A DNA stretch of 64,000 nt. Source: Kribbella aluminosa. GTDB lineage: Bacteria; Actinomycetota; Actinomycetes; Propionibacteriales; Kribbellaceae. The translations under genes and the position numbers were made by a program. Position 1 is the stretch's first letter. Each line of letters starts with the position of its first letter. Positions 35,595 to 43,524 of this stretch are shown piece after piece. Under the pieces are notes generated by a model. The model made no database searches. It was not told where the DNA came from and was given only the letters and a program-made list of their open reading frames with translations. The stretch spans positions 4,278,001-4,342,000 of the forward strand of contig NZ_JAGINT010000001.1 in NCBI RefSeq assembly GCF_017876295.1, in the 5' to 3' direction.

Positions 35595-36176
35595 CTACAG
35601 CGCCGGAGTCATCAGGGCGAGCATGGCTGCCATGCCGCCGGTCGCCAGGCCGTGGCAGCAGCACAGCATGCGGTGACCGCACTCCCGGACCATCCGGCCG
35701 AACCACCACGCCGCCGAGAGCACCAGCAGACCGACCACCGACCAGCTCAGCAACCCTGTCCAGGTCTGCCCTCCTCCGTGGTCCATCCCGGCCATGTCCG
35801 ACATCCCCACCATCCCCGTCATGCCGACGGCGAGCATCCACACCATCCCCAGGTTCATGCCGCCGTGCAGCAGGGCGCCGGTGCGCGCGGTGACGCCGTG
35901 CGAGCTGGAGAGGTGCCGGAAGAACACCAGCGCCAGCCCCGAGAACACCGCGATCTGTACCCAGGTGACGCTCGGTGCCGACGGCAGCCACAGCATCAGC
36001 AGCATCGCCGGGCTCATCAGGACGTGGTTCACGTCCACGACCGTCTCGATCCCCCGGCCGCGCCCGGACGCGACCCGCCACAGGCCGTACAGCCCGGAGA
36101 CCGCGAAAACCCCCGTCAACGCTGTCAACGCCGTCAATGCGATCGACGAGTCTGCCGGAAACATTCCGTGCGACAT
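35595..36176 (-). CDS. DUF5134 membrane protein, Met/His-rich
   Basis: A 193-residue protein with about five TM segments (VFAVSGLYGLWRVASG, LMSPAMLLMLWL, IAVFSGLALVFF, GGMNLGMVWMLAVGMTGMVG and a C-terminal GLLSWSVVGLLVLSAAWWF). A GMVGMSDMAGMDHGGG stretch and CGHRMLCCCHG near the end are Met/His/Cys-rich and could bind copper. ATG 36176 follows GGAAGG. It lies between the nickel permease and the copper genes; function unknown. Confidence 0.75.
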   Translation of the reverse strand: MSHGMFPADSSIALTALTALTGVFAVSGLYGLWRVASGRGRGIETVVDVNHVLMSPAMLLMLWLPSAPSVTWVQIAVFSGLALVFFRHLSSSHGVTARTGALLHGGMNLGMVWMLAVGMTGMVGMSDMAGMDHGGGQTWTGLLSWSVVGLLVLSAAWWFGRMVRECGHRMLCCCHGLATGGMAAMLALMTPAL

Positions 36177-36237
36177 CCAGGCGGGACCTTCCTCGCGAGC
36201 GGGCGACCGTACTCTCCAACTCCGGACAGTGCAGTGA

Positions 36238-36250
36238 AGTTCCGGGAACT
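36238..36250. promoter_or_regulatory. Palindrome in the DUF5134/copD-ctaG intergenic region
   Basis: AGTTCC-G-GGAACT is a perfect 13-base palindrome midway between the divergent DUF5134 and CopD-CtaG genes. A candidate operator for copper control, but no regulator gene (e.g. csoR) is in the window, so this is speculative. Confidence 0.35.
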
Positions 36251-36316
36251 GTTCGGCCCGGTCCTTCGTACTCATGTGTTGGGGGCTCAAGGCAATTGCA
36301 GCAGATCAGGAGAGAC

Positions 36317-38311
36317 GTGGCACCGACACGCCACCGGCCGTGGCTGATCCGGTACGTCGTTCTGCTCGGCGTGCTGGCGGTCGCCGTACCGCTCGTCACC
36401 ACCGGCGTGATGGGTCCGGACAGCTATCTGCCGATCGCCCGCGACGACCCCGGCCGGGCGACCGGACTGATCACGACATTCGTCCGGGCTGTGGCGGATC
36501 TCTCGTCGCTGGTCACGGTCGGTGCGCTGGCGTCGGCGCTGTTCGCGGGCAAGGTCCGGCCGGTCCAGGACAAGGCCTCGCGGCGGCAGCTCGAGGTGGC
36601 GGAGTGGTTCGAGCCGGTCGTCGTACGGCGGGCCGCGACCGCCTGGGTGATCAGCTCGGGACTGCTCATCGCCCTCGACTCGGCGGATTCGAACGGGTAT
36701 TCGCTCGGCAAGCTCGCCGACCCTCAGGCGCTGTGGTTCGCGCTGTTCTCGGGTGACGCCGGGCGGTCGTGGATGGTGACGTTCGCCACCGCGGTCGTGG
36801 TGCTCGTCACCTGTGTGCTGAGCGTGCGCTGGATCGGGTACGCCGTCGCCCTCGGGGCCGCGCTGGCGGGTTCGCTGGCGCCGGTCGTCGTCGGGCAGAT
36901 CCTGGTCGGTCCGCGGCACGACTTCGGCAGCGACGCCGGTATCTTGCAGACGGTCGCCGGTCAGGTACTGCTCGGGATGATCGTCGTCCAGGCGCTGCGG
37001 GTCGTGACCGGGCGCCGGGTTCGTGCGCTGGACCGGGTGCACTGGCGCAGTACGGCCGCGGTGCTGTTCGGCGTACTCGTGGTGACCGAAGGCATCCTGC
37101 TCTGGTTCAAGCTCGCCGGCTCGTCGCCGTTCGCGAGTGCTACCGGGTGGTTGAGCCTGGGGCAGTTCGTGGCACTCGGTGTGGTCGGGGCCGGACTCGC
37201 CGCGGTGCACCGGGGCCGGATCACGGGTGCCGCCGTACTGCTGGCCAGTGGTACGGCGGGCTTCGTCGCGGCCGGTCTCGCGATGACGCGGATCCCGCCG
37301 CCGCAGTTCTTCGTGCCGACGTCGATCAGTCAGATCTTCTTCGGGTTCGACGTCAAGGTCCCGCCGGGGCTCGGCGCGCTGGCCGGGCAGTGGCGGCCGA
37401 ACCTGCTGTTCGTCACGGCTGCGGTCGTCGCCGTCGCCGGCTATCTCGTGGGCGTCCGGCGGCTCGCGCGGCGGGGCGAGCGCTGGCCGGTCGCGCGGAC
37501 GATCGCCTGGACGCTCGGCTGGGTGGTCATCGTCGTGGTGACCAGCTCCGGCCTCGGGAAGTACTCCGGCGCCGACTTCGCCGTACACATGGCCGTGCAC
37601 ATGGCGTTGAGCATGCTGGCGCCGATCCCGCTGGTGCTCGGCGGGCCGATCACGCTCGCGCTGCGGGCGCTACCGGCCGCGACCAAGGACGCCGATAAGG
37701 ACGCACAGCCGGGGCCGCACGAGTGGGTGCTCGCGTTCCTGCACTCGCGGCCGTTGCAGGCGTTGTACCACCCGTTGTTCGTGTTCACCGTGTACATCGG
37801 TTCGTACTACGCCTTGTACCTGACCAACGCCTTCGGGACCCTGATGAAGTTCCATTGGGCCCACCAACTGATGAACCTGCACTTCCTGGTCGTCGGCTGC
37901 CTGTACTTCGGTCTCGTGATCGGCGTCGACCGCACGCCGCACCAAATGCCGTCGCTGGCGAAGCTCGCCGTACTGCTCGGCGCGATGCCGTTCCACGCAT
38001 TCTTCGGCGTCATCCTGATGTCCGACGGCGCGATCATCGGCAAGTCCTTCTACGACCACCTCGAACTGCCCTGGACGCGCGACCTCGCCGCGACGCAGCA
38101 CGTCGCCGGCGGGATCGCCTGGGCGGGCAGCGAGATCCCGTTGCTGATCGTGGTCGTCGTACTGGCACTGCAGTGGGCGGTCCAGGACGGCCGGGCCGCG
38201 CGCCGGATCGACCGGCACCTGGACAGCGGCCTCGACCACTCGTACGACGCCTACAACGCGATGCTCCAGCGGCTCGCCCGGCGTACCGAATCCACCCAGG
38301 AGCGCCGGTGA
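36317..38311 (+). CDS. CopD-CtaG fusion membrane protein
   Basis: A 664-residue protein with about 15 TM segments. Residues 1-350 carry the CopD copper-transport pattern (TTFVRAVADLSSLVTVGALASALF, LFSGDAGRSWMVTFATAVVV, DRVHWRSTAAVLFGVLVVTEG). Residues about 390-640 are the CtaG/caa3 assembly domain (FAVHMAVHMALSMLAPIPLVLGGPITLALRALP, LFVFTVYIGSYYALYLTNAFG, FHWAHQLMNLHFLVVGCLYF), rich in membrane His. The fusion is common in actinobacteria and moves copper across the membrane or into cytochrome oxidase. GTG 36317 follows CAGGAGAG; the stop overlaps copA by 4 bases. Confidence 0.9.
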   Translation: MAPTRHRPWLIRYVVLLGVLAVAVPLVTTGVMGPDSYLPIARDDPGRATGLITTFVRAVADLSSLVTVGALASALFAGKVRPVQDKASRRQLEVAEWFEPVVVRRAATAWVISSGLLIALDSADSNGYSLGKLADPQALWFALFSGDAGRSWMVTFATAVVVLVTCVLSVRWIGYAVALGAALAGSLAPVVVGQILVGPRHDFGSDAGILQTVAGQVLLGMIVVQALRVVTGRRVRALDRVHWRSTAAVLFGVLVVTEGILLWFKLAGSSPFASATGWLSLGQFVALGVVGAGLAAVHRGRITGAAVLLASGTAGFVAAGLAMTRIPPPQFFVPTSISQIFFGFDVKVPPGLGALAGQWRPNLLFVTAAVVAVAGYLVGVRRLARRGERWPVARTIAWTLGWVVIVVVTSSGLGKYSGADFAVHMAVHMALSMLAPIPLVLGGPITLALRALPAATKDADKDAQPGPHEWVLAFLHSRPLQALYHPLFVFTVYIGSYYALYLTNAFGTLMKFHWAHQLMNLHFLVVGCLYFGLVIGVDRTPHQMPSLAKLAVLLGAMPFHAFFGVILMSDGAIIGKSFYDHLELPWTRDLAATQHVAGGIAWAGSEIPLLIVVVVLALQWAVQDGRAARRIDRHLDSGLDHSYDAYNAMLQRLARRTESTQERR

Positions 38312-40626
38312 CGCTGACCCAGCAGGAACCGCGGACCGCGACCGTCGAACTGCTCGTCGGCGGGATGACGTGCGCAGCGTGCGCCAACCGGGTCGAGCGG
38401 GCGCTCAACAAGCTCGACGGCGTGACGGCCACGGTCAACTACGCGACCGAGCGGGCGATCGTCACCGGGTCCGGAGACGATCTCACTGACCGCGCGACGA
38501 CCGCCGTCGACCGCGCCGGCTACCAGGCGACACTTCGGGATCCGGAGTCCGGCGACGAGCTCGCGGAGCAGTTGACGGCGCGCCGGATCAGCTCGCTGCG
38601 GCGGCGGCTCGTGCTCGCGACGCTGCTGGCGATCCCGTTGATGGACGCGACGATCGTGCTGGCCGCTCTGCCGTCGCTGCGTTTTCCTGGGTGGGATCTC
38701 GCGTGCCTCCTGGTGGCGCTGCCGATCGTGACGTGGGCGGCGTACCCGTTCCATCGCGCGACCGTGCGGAACTTGCGGCACCGGGCGGTGAGTATGGACA
38801 CGCTGGTGTCGCTCGGGATCACGGTCTCGTTCGGGTGGGCGGGGGTGTCCGTCCTGTGGCCCGGAGCGTCGAGTGGGTCGGGATGGCTTTCGCTCGACAC
38901 CGGGAGCCTTTACCTCGACGTCGCCGCAGGGGTGACGGTGTTCCAGCTCGCGGGGCGGTACTTCGAGACGCGGTCCCGGCGGCGTGCCGCTGACGTGTTC
39001 GGGGCGATCGGACGGCTGGCTACGCCGGTCGCCCGGGTACTGCGGGACGGCGCCGAGGTCGACGTACCGACCGGTGAGGTGGTGAAGGGCGACACGGTGG
39101 TGGTCCGGGCCGGCGAGATCATCCCGGTGGACGGGACGGTCGTCGACGGAGTGGCTGCGGTCGATACCAGCGTGGTCACCGGGGAGCCGGTGCCGCGGGC
39201 CGTCGGCGTCGGAGGACAGGTTGTTGGTGGAACCATCAGTACGGACGGGCGGTTGGTGCTGACGGCGACCGCGGTCGGGGTGCATACGCAGCTCGCGCAG
39301 ATGGCGGCGATCGCGGAGCAGGCCCAGGAGCGGAAGGCGCGCATCCAGCACACGGTCGACCGGATCATCGTGTGGTTCGTCCCGTCGGTGATCGTGCTCG
39401 CCGTCGCGGTCGCGGTCGGCTGGATGCTGTCCGGTGCGTCGGTCGCGCAGGCGGTCGGCACCGGGATCGCCGTACTCGTCATCGCCTGCCCGTGCGCGCT
39501 CGGTCTCGCCACTCCGACGGCTCTGATGGTCGGTATCGGGCGCGGCGCGACACTCGGGATCCTCATCAAGGGCCAGGACGCCCTGGAAACCAGCGGGGTG
39601 ATCGACACCATCGTTCTCGACAAGACCGGCACCCTCACCACCGGCGACCTCACCATCACGAACGTCGAACTCACGGGCGACCTCACCCGCGAAGAGGTCC
39701 TCGGCTACGCCGCTTCGGTAGAACAAGGCTCCGAACATCCCATCGCCCGAGCCGTAGAACACCTGGCGATCGCCGAAGGCGTCGTCGCCCAGCCCACCAC
39801 CAACTACACCACCCATCCCGGCCAAGGCGCCACCGCGACCGTCGGGGGCAAACAAGTAGCCGTAGGCAACCACACGCTCCTGCGGACGATCGGCGCCGGA
39901 ACCCCAGCCGGCGGCGGACTGCGTGGTGGACTGCTCCCAGACGCCGACGGCGCACCGGGTGGTGGACTGCAGCCACACGCCGACGGCGCACCGGGTGGTG
40001 GTGCCGGCCGCGATGAGCCTGGTACGGGTTCGGTTGTTTGGGTGGTTGTGGACGGGCGGATTGTTGGGCAGTTGGAGGTTGCTGATCGGCTGCGGAGTAT
40101 TGCGGGGGCCGCGGTGCGGGAGTTGCACCGGGCCGGGCTTCGGACGGTTTTGCTGACCGGGGATTCCGAGGCGGCTGCGCGTGAGGTTGCTGAGGAGCTG
40201 GGAATTGACGACGTGCGGGCCGGGGTGCTGCCGGCGGACAAGGCGGGGGTGATTGCGGAGCTGCAGGCCGATGGGCATCGGGTTGCGATGGTTGGGGACG
40301 GGATCAACGACGCGACCGCGTTGGCGACCGCCGATCTCGGGCTGGCTGTCGTCTCGGGGACGGACATCGCGCTGAAGTCCGCGGACATCGTGCTGGTTCG
40401 GGAGGACCTCGGGGTGATCCCGGACGCGATCGGGCTCGCGCGGCGGACCCGGCGTACCATCCACCGCAATTTGGTCTGGGCCTTCGCCTACAACCTGGCC
40501 GCGGTCCCGATCGCCGCCGCCGGACTGCTCAACCCGCTTGTTGCCTCCGCAGCTATGTCGCTGTCCTCGTTGTTCGTCACCTACAACAGCCTGCGCCTGC
40601 GGAACTTCGGCGATCCAGACGCGTGA
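38308..40626 (+). CDS. copA: Copper-exporting P1B-type ATPase
   Basis: A 772-residue ATPase. One N-terminal heavy-metal domain (GGMTCAACANRVE, C22 and C25), eight TM segments with the CPC metal site (C394-P-C396, IACPCALGLATP), the actuator TGEPVP, the phosphorylation motif DKTGTLT (D438), EHPIARA and VGDGINDATAL. These define a Cu(I) exporter. The nucleotide-binding domain carries an unusual low-complexity insert after HTLLRTIGAG: two 36-bp units encoding GGLLPDADGAPG-like repeats. GTG 38308 is coupled to the upstream gene; the stop overlaps the next start. Confidence 0.95.
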   Translation: MTLTQQEPRTATVELLVGGMTCAACANRVERALNKLDGVTATVNYATERAIVTGSGDDLTDRATTAVDRAGYQATLRDPESGDELAEQLTARRISSLRRRLVLATLLAIPLMDATIVLAALPSLRFPGWDLACLLVALPIVTWAAYPFHRATVRNLRHRAVSMDTLVSLGITVSFGWAGVSVLWPGASSGSGWLSLDTGSLYLDVAAGVTVFQLAGRYFETRSRRRAADVFGAIGRLATPVARVLRDGAEVDVPTGEVVKGDTVVVRAGEIIPVDGTVVDGVAAVDTSVVTGEPVPRAVGVGGQVVGGTISTDGRLVLTATAVGVHTQLAQMAAIAEQAQERKARIQHTVDRIIVWFVPSVIVLAVAVAVGWMLSGASVAQAVGTGIAVLVIACPCALGLATPTALMVGIGRGATLGILIKGQDALETSGVIDTIVLDKTGTLTTGDLTITNVELTGDLTREEVLGYAASVEQGSEHPIARAVEHLAIAEGVVAQPTTNYTTHPGQGATATVGGKQVAVGNHTLLRTIGAGTPAGGGLRGGLLPDADGAPGGGLQPHADGAPGGGAGRDEPGTGSVVWVVVDGRIVGQLEVADRLRSIAGAAVRELHRAGLRTVLLTGDSEAAAREVAEELGIDDVRAGVLPADKAGVIAELQADGHRVAMVGDGINDATALATADLGLAVVSGTDIALKSADIVLVREDLGVIPDAIGLARRTRRTIHRNLVWAFAYNLAAVPIAAAGLLNPLVASAAMSLSSLFVTYNSLRLRNFGDPDA
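39913..39991 (+). repeat. 36-bp tandem repeat in copA
   Basis: Two adjacent copies of a 36-bp unit starting GTGGTGGACTG and ending CGACGGCGCACCGG, plus a partial third, add about 35 Gly/Ala/Asp/Pro residues to the ATP-binding domain. The following bases switch to T-rich third positions. It resembles the Gly/Pro array in ureF in style, not in sequence. Confidence 0.7.
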
Positions 40627-40736
40627 TGCCGTCGGACACGCGGCTCCGGCCGCGCCGTCGCCCGATTCCGGGAACAATTGCTGGTGCCGGTGTGGCGCGG
40701 CCTCGGAGTTGTACTCGTGCGAGCTGGAGGTACGGC

Positions 40737-42257
40737 GTGGGTCAACCGGACGGCGGGTACGACCGCCTCGCGGCAGCACAGGTACTCGCCCGAGTCGCCG
40801 GCCAACTGCCGGCGGTCGAGCACCTCCCGCCACCCTTCGAACTCGCCGTCGAACTCACCCCCCTCACCCCCTCCCCCGGCAGCCACCTCACCTCCGCACA
40901 ACTGCGCTACCTCCACTCCGCCCTACACCCCTGCGAACCCCACCAGATCACCACCGCCACCCACCGCCTCCACTGGCAAGACAGCACCACCACCCCAAAC
41001 CTCGCCCACTGCACCCCGGGCGCCCCGGGCGCCGCGGGTGGCGCGGGTGGCGCGGGTGGCGCGGGTGGCGCGGGCGCCGCGGATGGCGCGGATGGCGCGG
41101 ATGGCGCGGATGGCGCGGATGGTGTGGGTAGCCCGCACAGCGCGGGTGGTGCGCGCAGTGCGGGTGGTGTGGTTGTGGCGGTTGTGGCTCGGGAGACCGT
41201 GCTGTTGTTGCGGCGTGCGCTGGGTGCCGACGGCGGGGTGCGTGGTCGCGCTGCTGGGATGTCGGCGCGTGAGCGGGCTGTGCTGGATGCGACGACGACC
41301 GATCGGGAGGCGGTCGAGATTCTGGGTGTCGGGTTCGAGACCACTGCGCGGGCGCTTGTGCAGCACGCGTGGCTTGTCGGGCAGACGCCGTACCGGACGG
41401 CCGGCGAGCTTGCGCGTGGGCTGCATGAGTCGGGCATCTTCGGAGTCGTCGCGAACACCTGGTACTGGGGGTTGCAGTCCGAGACGTACCGGCGCGGCAT
41501 GATCCCGGTCACCCTCGAGCCCCGGCCGGACGGCGGCGTCGCGTACACGACCGCGTCGCGAACGCTGCTACGCACGATGAAAGACGCCCGGATCGCCCGA
41601 TCCACCCGCAACAACTCCAGCCAGTCCCGGCCCAACCGCGACGGCTCCGGCCCGACCAGCCAGTCCCGACCCGACTACGAAAGCCCCGGCCCGGCCGGGC
41701 AGTCCCTGCCCGACGGCGAGGGCTCCAGCTCGGCCAGGCCGTCCCTGCCCGACGGCGAGGGCTCCAGCTTGGTCAGGCAGTCCCGGCCCGACTACGAAAG
41801 CCCCGGCCTGGCCGGGCGGTCCTGGACCGGTTATGACGACGCCGGGCTCGTGCGGCAGTACGGGCCGCTTGCGTATGCCGAGGTGCCGCGGTGTCTTGCG
41901 AACATGCCGGTCACCGTCGCCGGCGAGCGCCACGCCCTGCTCCCCGCGGCCGTCGAACTCTTCATCGACACGTTCGTCCGGATGCTCGACGTCGTACGTA
42001 TCACCGGAAGTCCCGATCCTCAGGAGGAATCCAGCATGTCCGAGGTGTTCGAAGTACCCGACATGACCTGTTCGCACTGCACGAACACCATCACCGGCGT
42101 GCTCGAGTCGCACGGCGCTACCGTGGACGAGATCAGCCTCGACTCGAAGCAGGTCGTGGCCGCGTTCCCGTCCGCCGAGGCGCGCGAGCAGGCGTTCGAG
42201 GCGATCCGCGACCAGGGCTACACAGTGGTCGACACGGCGGTGCCGCCGGCCGGCTGA
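40737..42257 (+). CDS. Hypothetical protein with low-complexity blocks, open in frame through copZ
   Basis: Not recognised. From GTG 40737 (GGAGG six bases upstream) the protein begins MGQPDGGYDRLAAAQVLARV; GTG 40623 overlapping the copA stop is the alternative start. A helical core (ARERAVLDATTTDREAVEIL, FETTARALVQHAWLVGQTPY, GIFGVVANTWYWGLQSETYRRG) is interrupted by two low-complexity blocks: Gly-Ala then Ala-Asp-Gly triplets at about 41030-41125, and a repeated SRPDYESPG/SLPDGEGSS region at about 41640-41830. The end (ERHALLPAAVELFIDTFVRMLDVVR) has no stop of its own; the frame continues into copZ. Its place between copA and copZ suggests a copper-related role. Confidence 0.5.
   Translation: MGQPDGGYDRLAAAQVLARVAGQLPAVEHLPPPFELAVELTPLTPSPGSHLTSAQLRYLHSALHPCEPHQITTATHRLHWQDSTTTPNLAHCTPGAPGAAGGAGGAGGAGGAGAADGADGADGADGADGVGSPHSAGGARSAGGVVVAVVARETVLLLRRALGADGGVRGRAAGMSARERAVLDATTTDREAVEILGVGFETTARALVQHAWLVGQTPYRTAGELARGLHESGIFGVVANTWYWGLQSETYRRGMIPVTLEPRPDGGVAYTTASRTLLRTMKDARIARSTRNNSSQSRPNRDGSGPTSQSRPDYESPGPAGQSLPDGEGSSSARPSLPDGEGSSLVRQSRPDYESPGLAGRSWTGYDDAGLVRQYGPLAYAEVPRCLANMPVTVAGERHALLPAAVELFIDTFVRMLDVVRITGSPDPQEESSMSEVFEVPDMTCSHCTNTITGVLESHGATVDEISLDSKQVVAAFPSAEAREQAFEAIRDQGYTVVDTAVPPAG
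42036..42257 (+). CDS. copZ: CopZ-like copper chaperone
   Basis: A 73-residue heavy-metal-associated protein: SEVFEVPDMTCSHCTNTITG (C12, C15), then LDSKQVVAAFPSAEAREQAFEAIRDQGYTV, the ferredoxin-like fold of Atx1/CopZ. It would carry Cu(I) to CopA. AGGAGG six to seven bases before ATG 42036 strongly supports an independent start, although the upstream ORF reads into it in the same frame with no stop. Confidence 0.88.
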   Translation: MSEVFEVPDMTCSHCTNTITGVLESHGATVDEISLDSKQVVAAFPSAEAREQAFEAIRDQGYTVVDTAVPPAG

Positions 42258-42413
42258 GCCGGTCGAGTCCTGCGCGCCGGCGATGAGACGCGGCACCTCA
42301 CGGACACGACCTGCGGTCAATCCCGGCGGGCGATCCCGGCGGGCAACGACGCCCTTCCCCGGTGCAAACTTGTTACCCCACCGGCCGAGGTGAGCCAAAC
42401 CGCCCGCAACCTC

Positions 42414-42489
42414 AGGGGTTCACCTCGCATATTGCCCGTTCACCTGCCGCACACCGTTGGTGAAGGGGCCACGTGATGGGTGAACCTCT
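42414..42489. repeat. 76-bp element with AGGGGTTSACC ends, copy 2
   Basis: AGGGGTTCACC at 42414-42424 pairs with GGTGAACCTCT at 42479-42489 (10 of 11). A second, inner pair CCCGTTCACC / GGTGAAGGGG follows. Length and ends equal those of 24050-24125. It lies between convergent copZ and the RNHCP gene. Confidence 0.55.
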
Positions 42490-42582
42490 CAGATCGTGTC
42501 TGCCGCACGGCGGGCGAGCCGTTCCGGTTCAGCGACGACCCTGCCGTCCACGGATTCAGGCTTGGTGGTCCGCGCCGTAAGT

Positions 42583-42653
42583 TCGTCGGGGGTTCGGGAC
42601 AGGAACCGGGGGCCCGCGACACAGCTACCCCCCACACGACCAACCCCCGACGA
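42583..42653. repeat. 12-bp perfect inverted repeat with 47-base loop
   Basis: TCGTCGGGGGTT (42583-42594) is the exact complement of AACCCCCGACGA (42642-42653). A 14-bp duplication (CGAGCATCCGGCGT) follows at 42652-42681. With the 76-bp element this fills the 445-base gap between copZ and the RNHCP gene; no further gene is seen there. Confidence 0.6.
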
Positions 42654-42702
42654 GCATCCGGCGTCGAGCATCCGGCGTCGAGCACTTGACTGGACGGTTG
42701 GC

Positions 42703-43158
42703 TCAGGTGTTCGCCTTGCGCGCTCTGGGTTTCCGGACCGGCGGGTCGCCGGCGGGATCCGGGGCGAACGGGATGAACGGCATGCTCAACGGGAGCGCGG
42801 CGAGGCGCATCAAGAGGAGGGCGTTGTCGTCGCCGGCGGTCTTGTTCAGGCGGAGCCGGCCGCAGTTGGTGCAGCGGTGGATAAGGACCCAGCGGCCCTC
42901 GCCGCGGACGGTGACGGCGATCGGCTCCATGCCGCCGGAGCAGTCCGCCTTGCGGTCACCTGGGACGTTCCGGTCGAGATGCCGTGACCAGAGGCAGCTC
43001 GGGCAGTGGTTGCGATGGGTGGTACCGGGCGCGTCGAGGGAGACCTCTACGCCGCAGTGCTCACAACTGAACGAACGTGCGAATGCCAAACCGATGAACC
43101 TTTCAGAGCGAAGCTGCAGGACAGGACAGACATCGGCTTCCCTGCTTTCGGTCCGCAC
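42703..43158 (-). CDS. RNHCP domain protein
   Basis: A 151-residue zinc-binding protein named after its RNHCP motif, seen here as THRNHCPSCLWSRHLDRN. Other Cys pairs are FSCEHCG and HRCTNCG, and the family's GDRKADCSGGMEPIAV, GEGRWVLIHRC and AGDDN follow in order. Biological role unknown. ATG 43158 gives the whole domain; it is divergent from the flavohaemoglobin operon. Confidence 0.88.
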   Translation of the reverse strand: MRTESREADVCPVLQLRSERFIGLAFARSFSCEHCGVEVSLDAPGTTHRNHCPSCLWSRHLDRNVPGDRKADCSGGMEPIAVTVRGEGRWVLIHRCTNCGRLRLNKTAGDDNALLLMRLAALPLSMPFIPFAPDPAGDPPVRKPRARKANT

Positions 43159-43207
43159 CGGCTCGTCCGGCGCACGCGCCCACAGCAGATCAGCACGCCT
43201 CGACGGG

Positions 43208-43227
43208 TGTCAATCGATTAACTGACA
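43208..43227. promoter_or_regulatory. Imperfect palindrome upstream of the RNHCP gene
   Basis: TGTCA-N10-TGACA with an AT-rich centre (ATCGATTAA) in an otherwise GC-rich divergent region, 50 bases upstream of the RNHCP start and about 300 bases upstream of the flavohaemoglobin. Candidate operator only. The rest of 43159-43524 shows no convincing gene. Confidence 0.3.
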
Positions 43228-43524
43228 GCAGCCGCCATCTACTTGCTTCAGGCAACCACAGTCGGCCGGAAAAGCCTTGTAGGTCAAGCGATTGACTCTC
43301 GACCTCGCCTGGAGATATTCGAGACGATTCAGTCCGATCCGCCGTTTCAAGCTGTTGGGCCGGGGGTAGATCGGGTATGCATGGTGCACTGGACAGCCTC
43401 GGGGATCGAACGTGGGAGGGCAACCTTGTCAAGGCAGTACCCGTCGGCTCGAGGTGCCGACAACCGAGACCACCTGTCCGTTTCGTCCGAGGAGCTGCCG
43501 TTCCGAGCTGGATAGCCGAGCACC

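Noticed and set aside
40538-40740. Short Cys-rich frame (NCWCRCGAASELYSCE) after copA as a metallothionein
   Set aside because: No start codon in that frame and it overlaps the copA end; the Cys pattern could be accidental.
43243-43515. Forward 90-residue ORF in the RNHCP/flavohaemoglobin gap
   Set aside because: No ribosome-binding site, no motif, and codon usage unlike neighbours; more likely non-coding upstream region.
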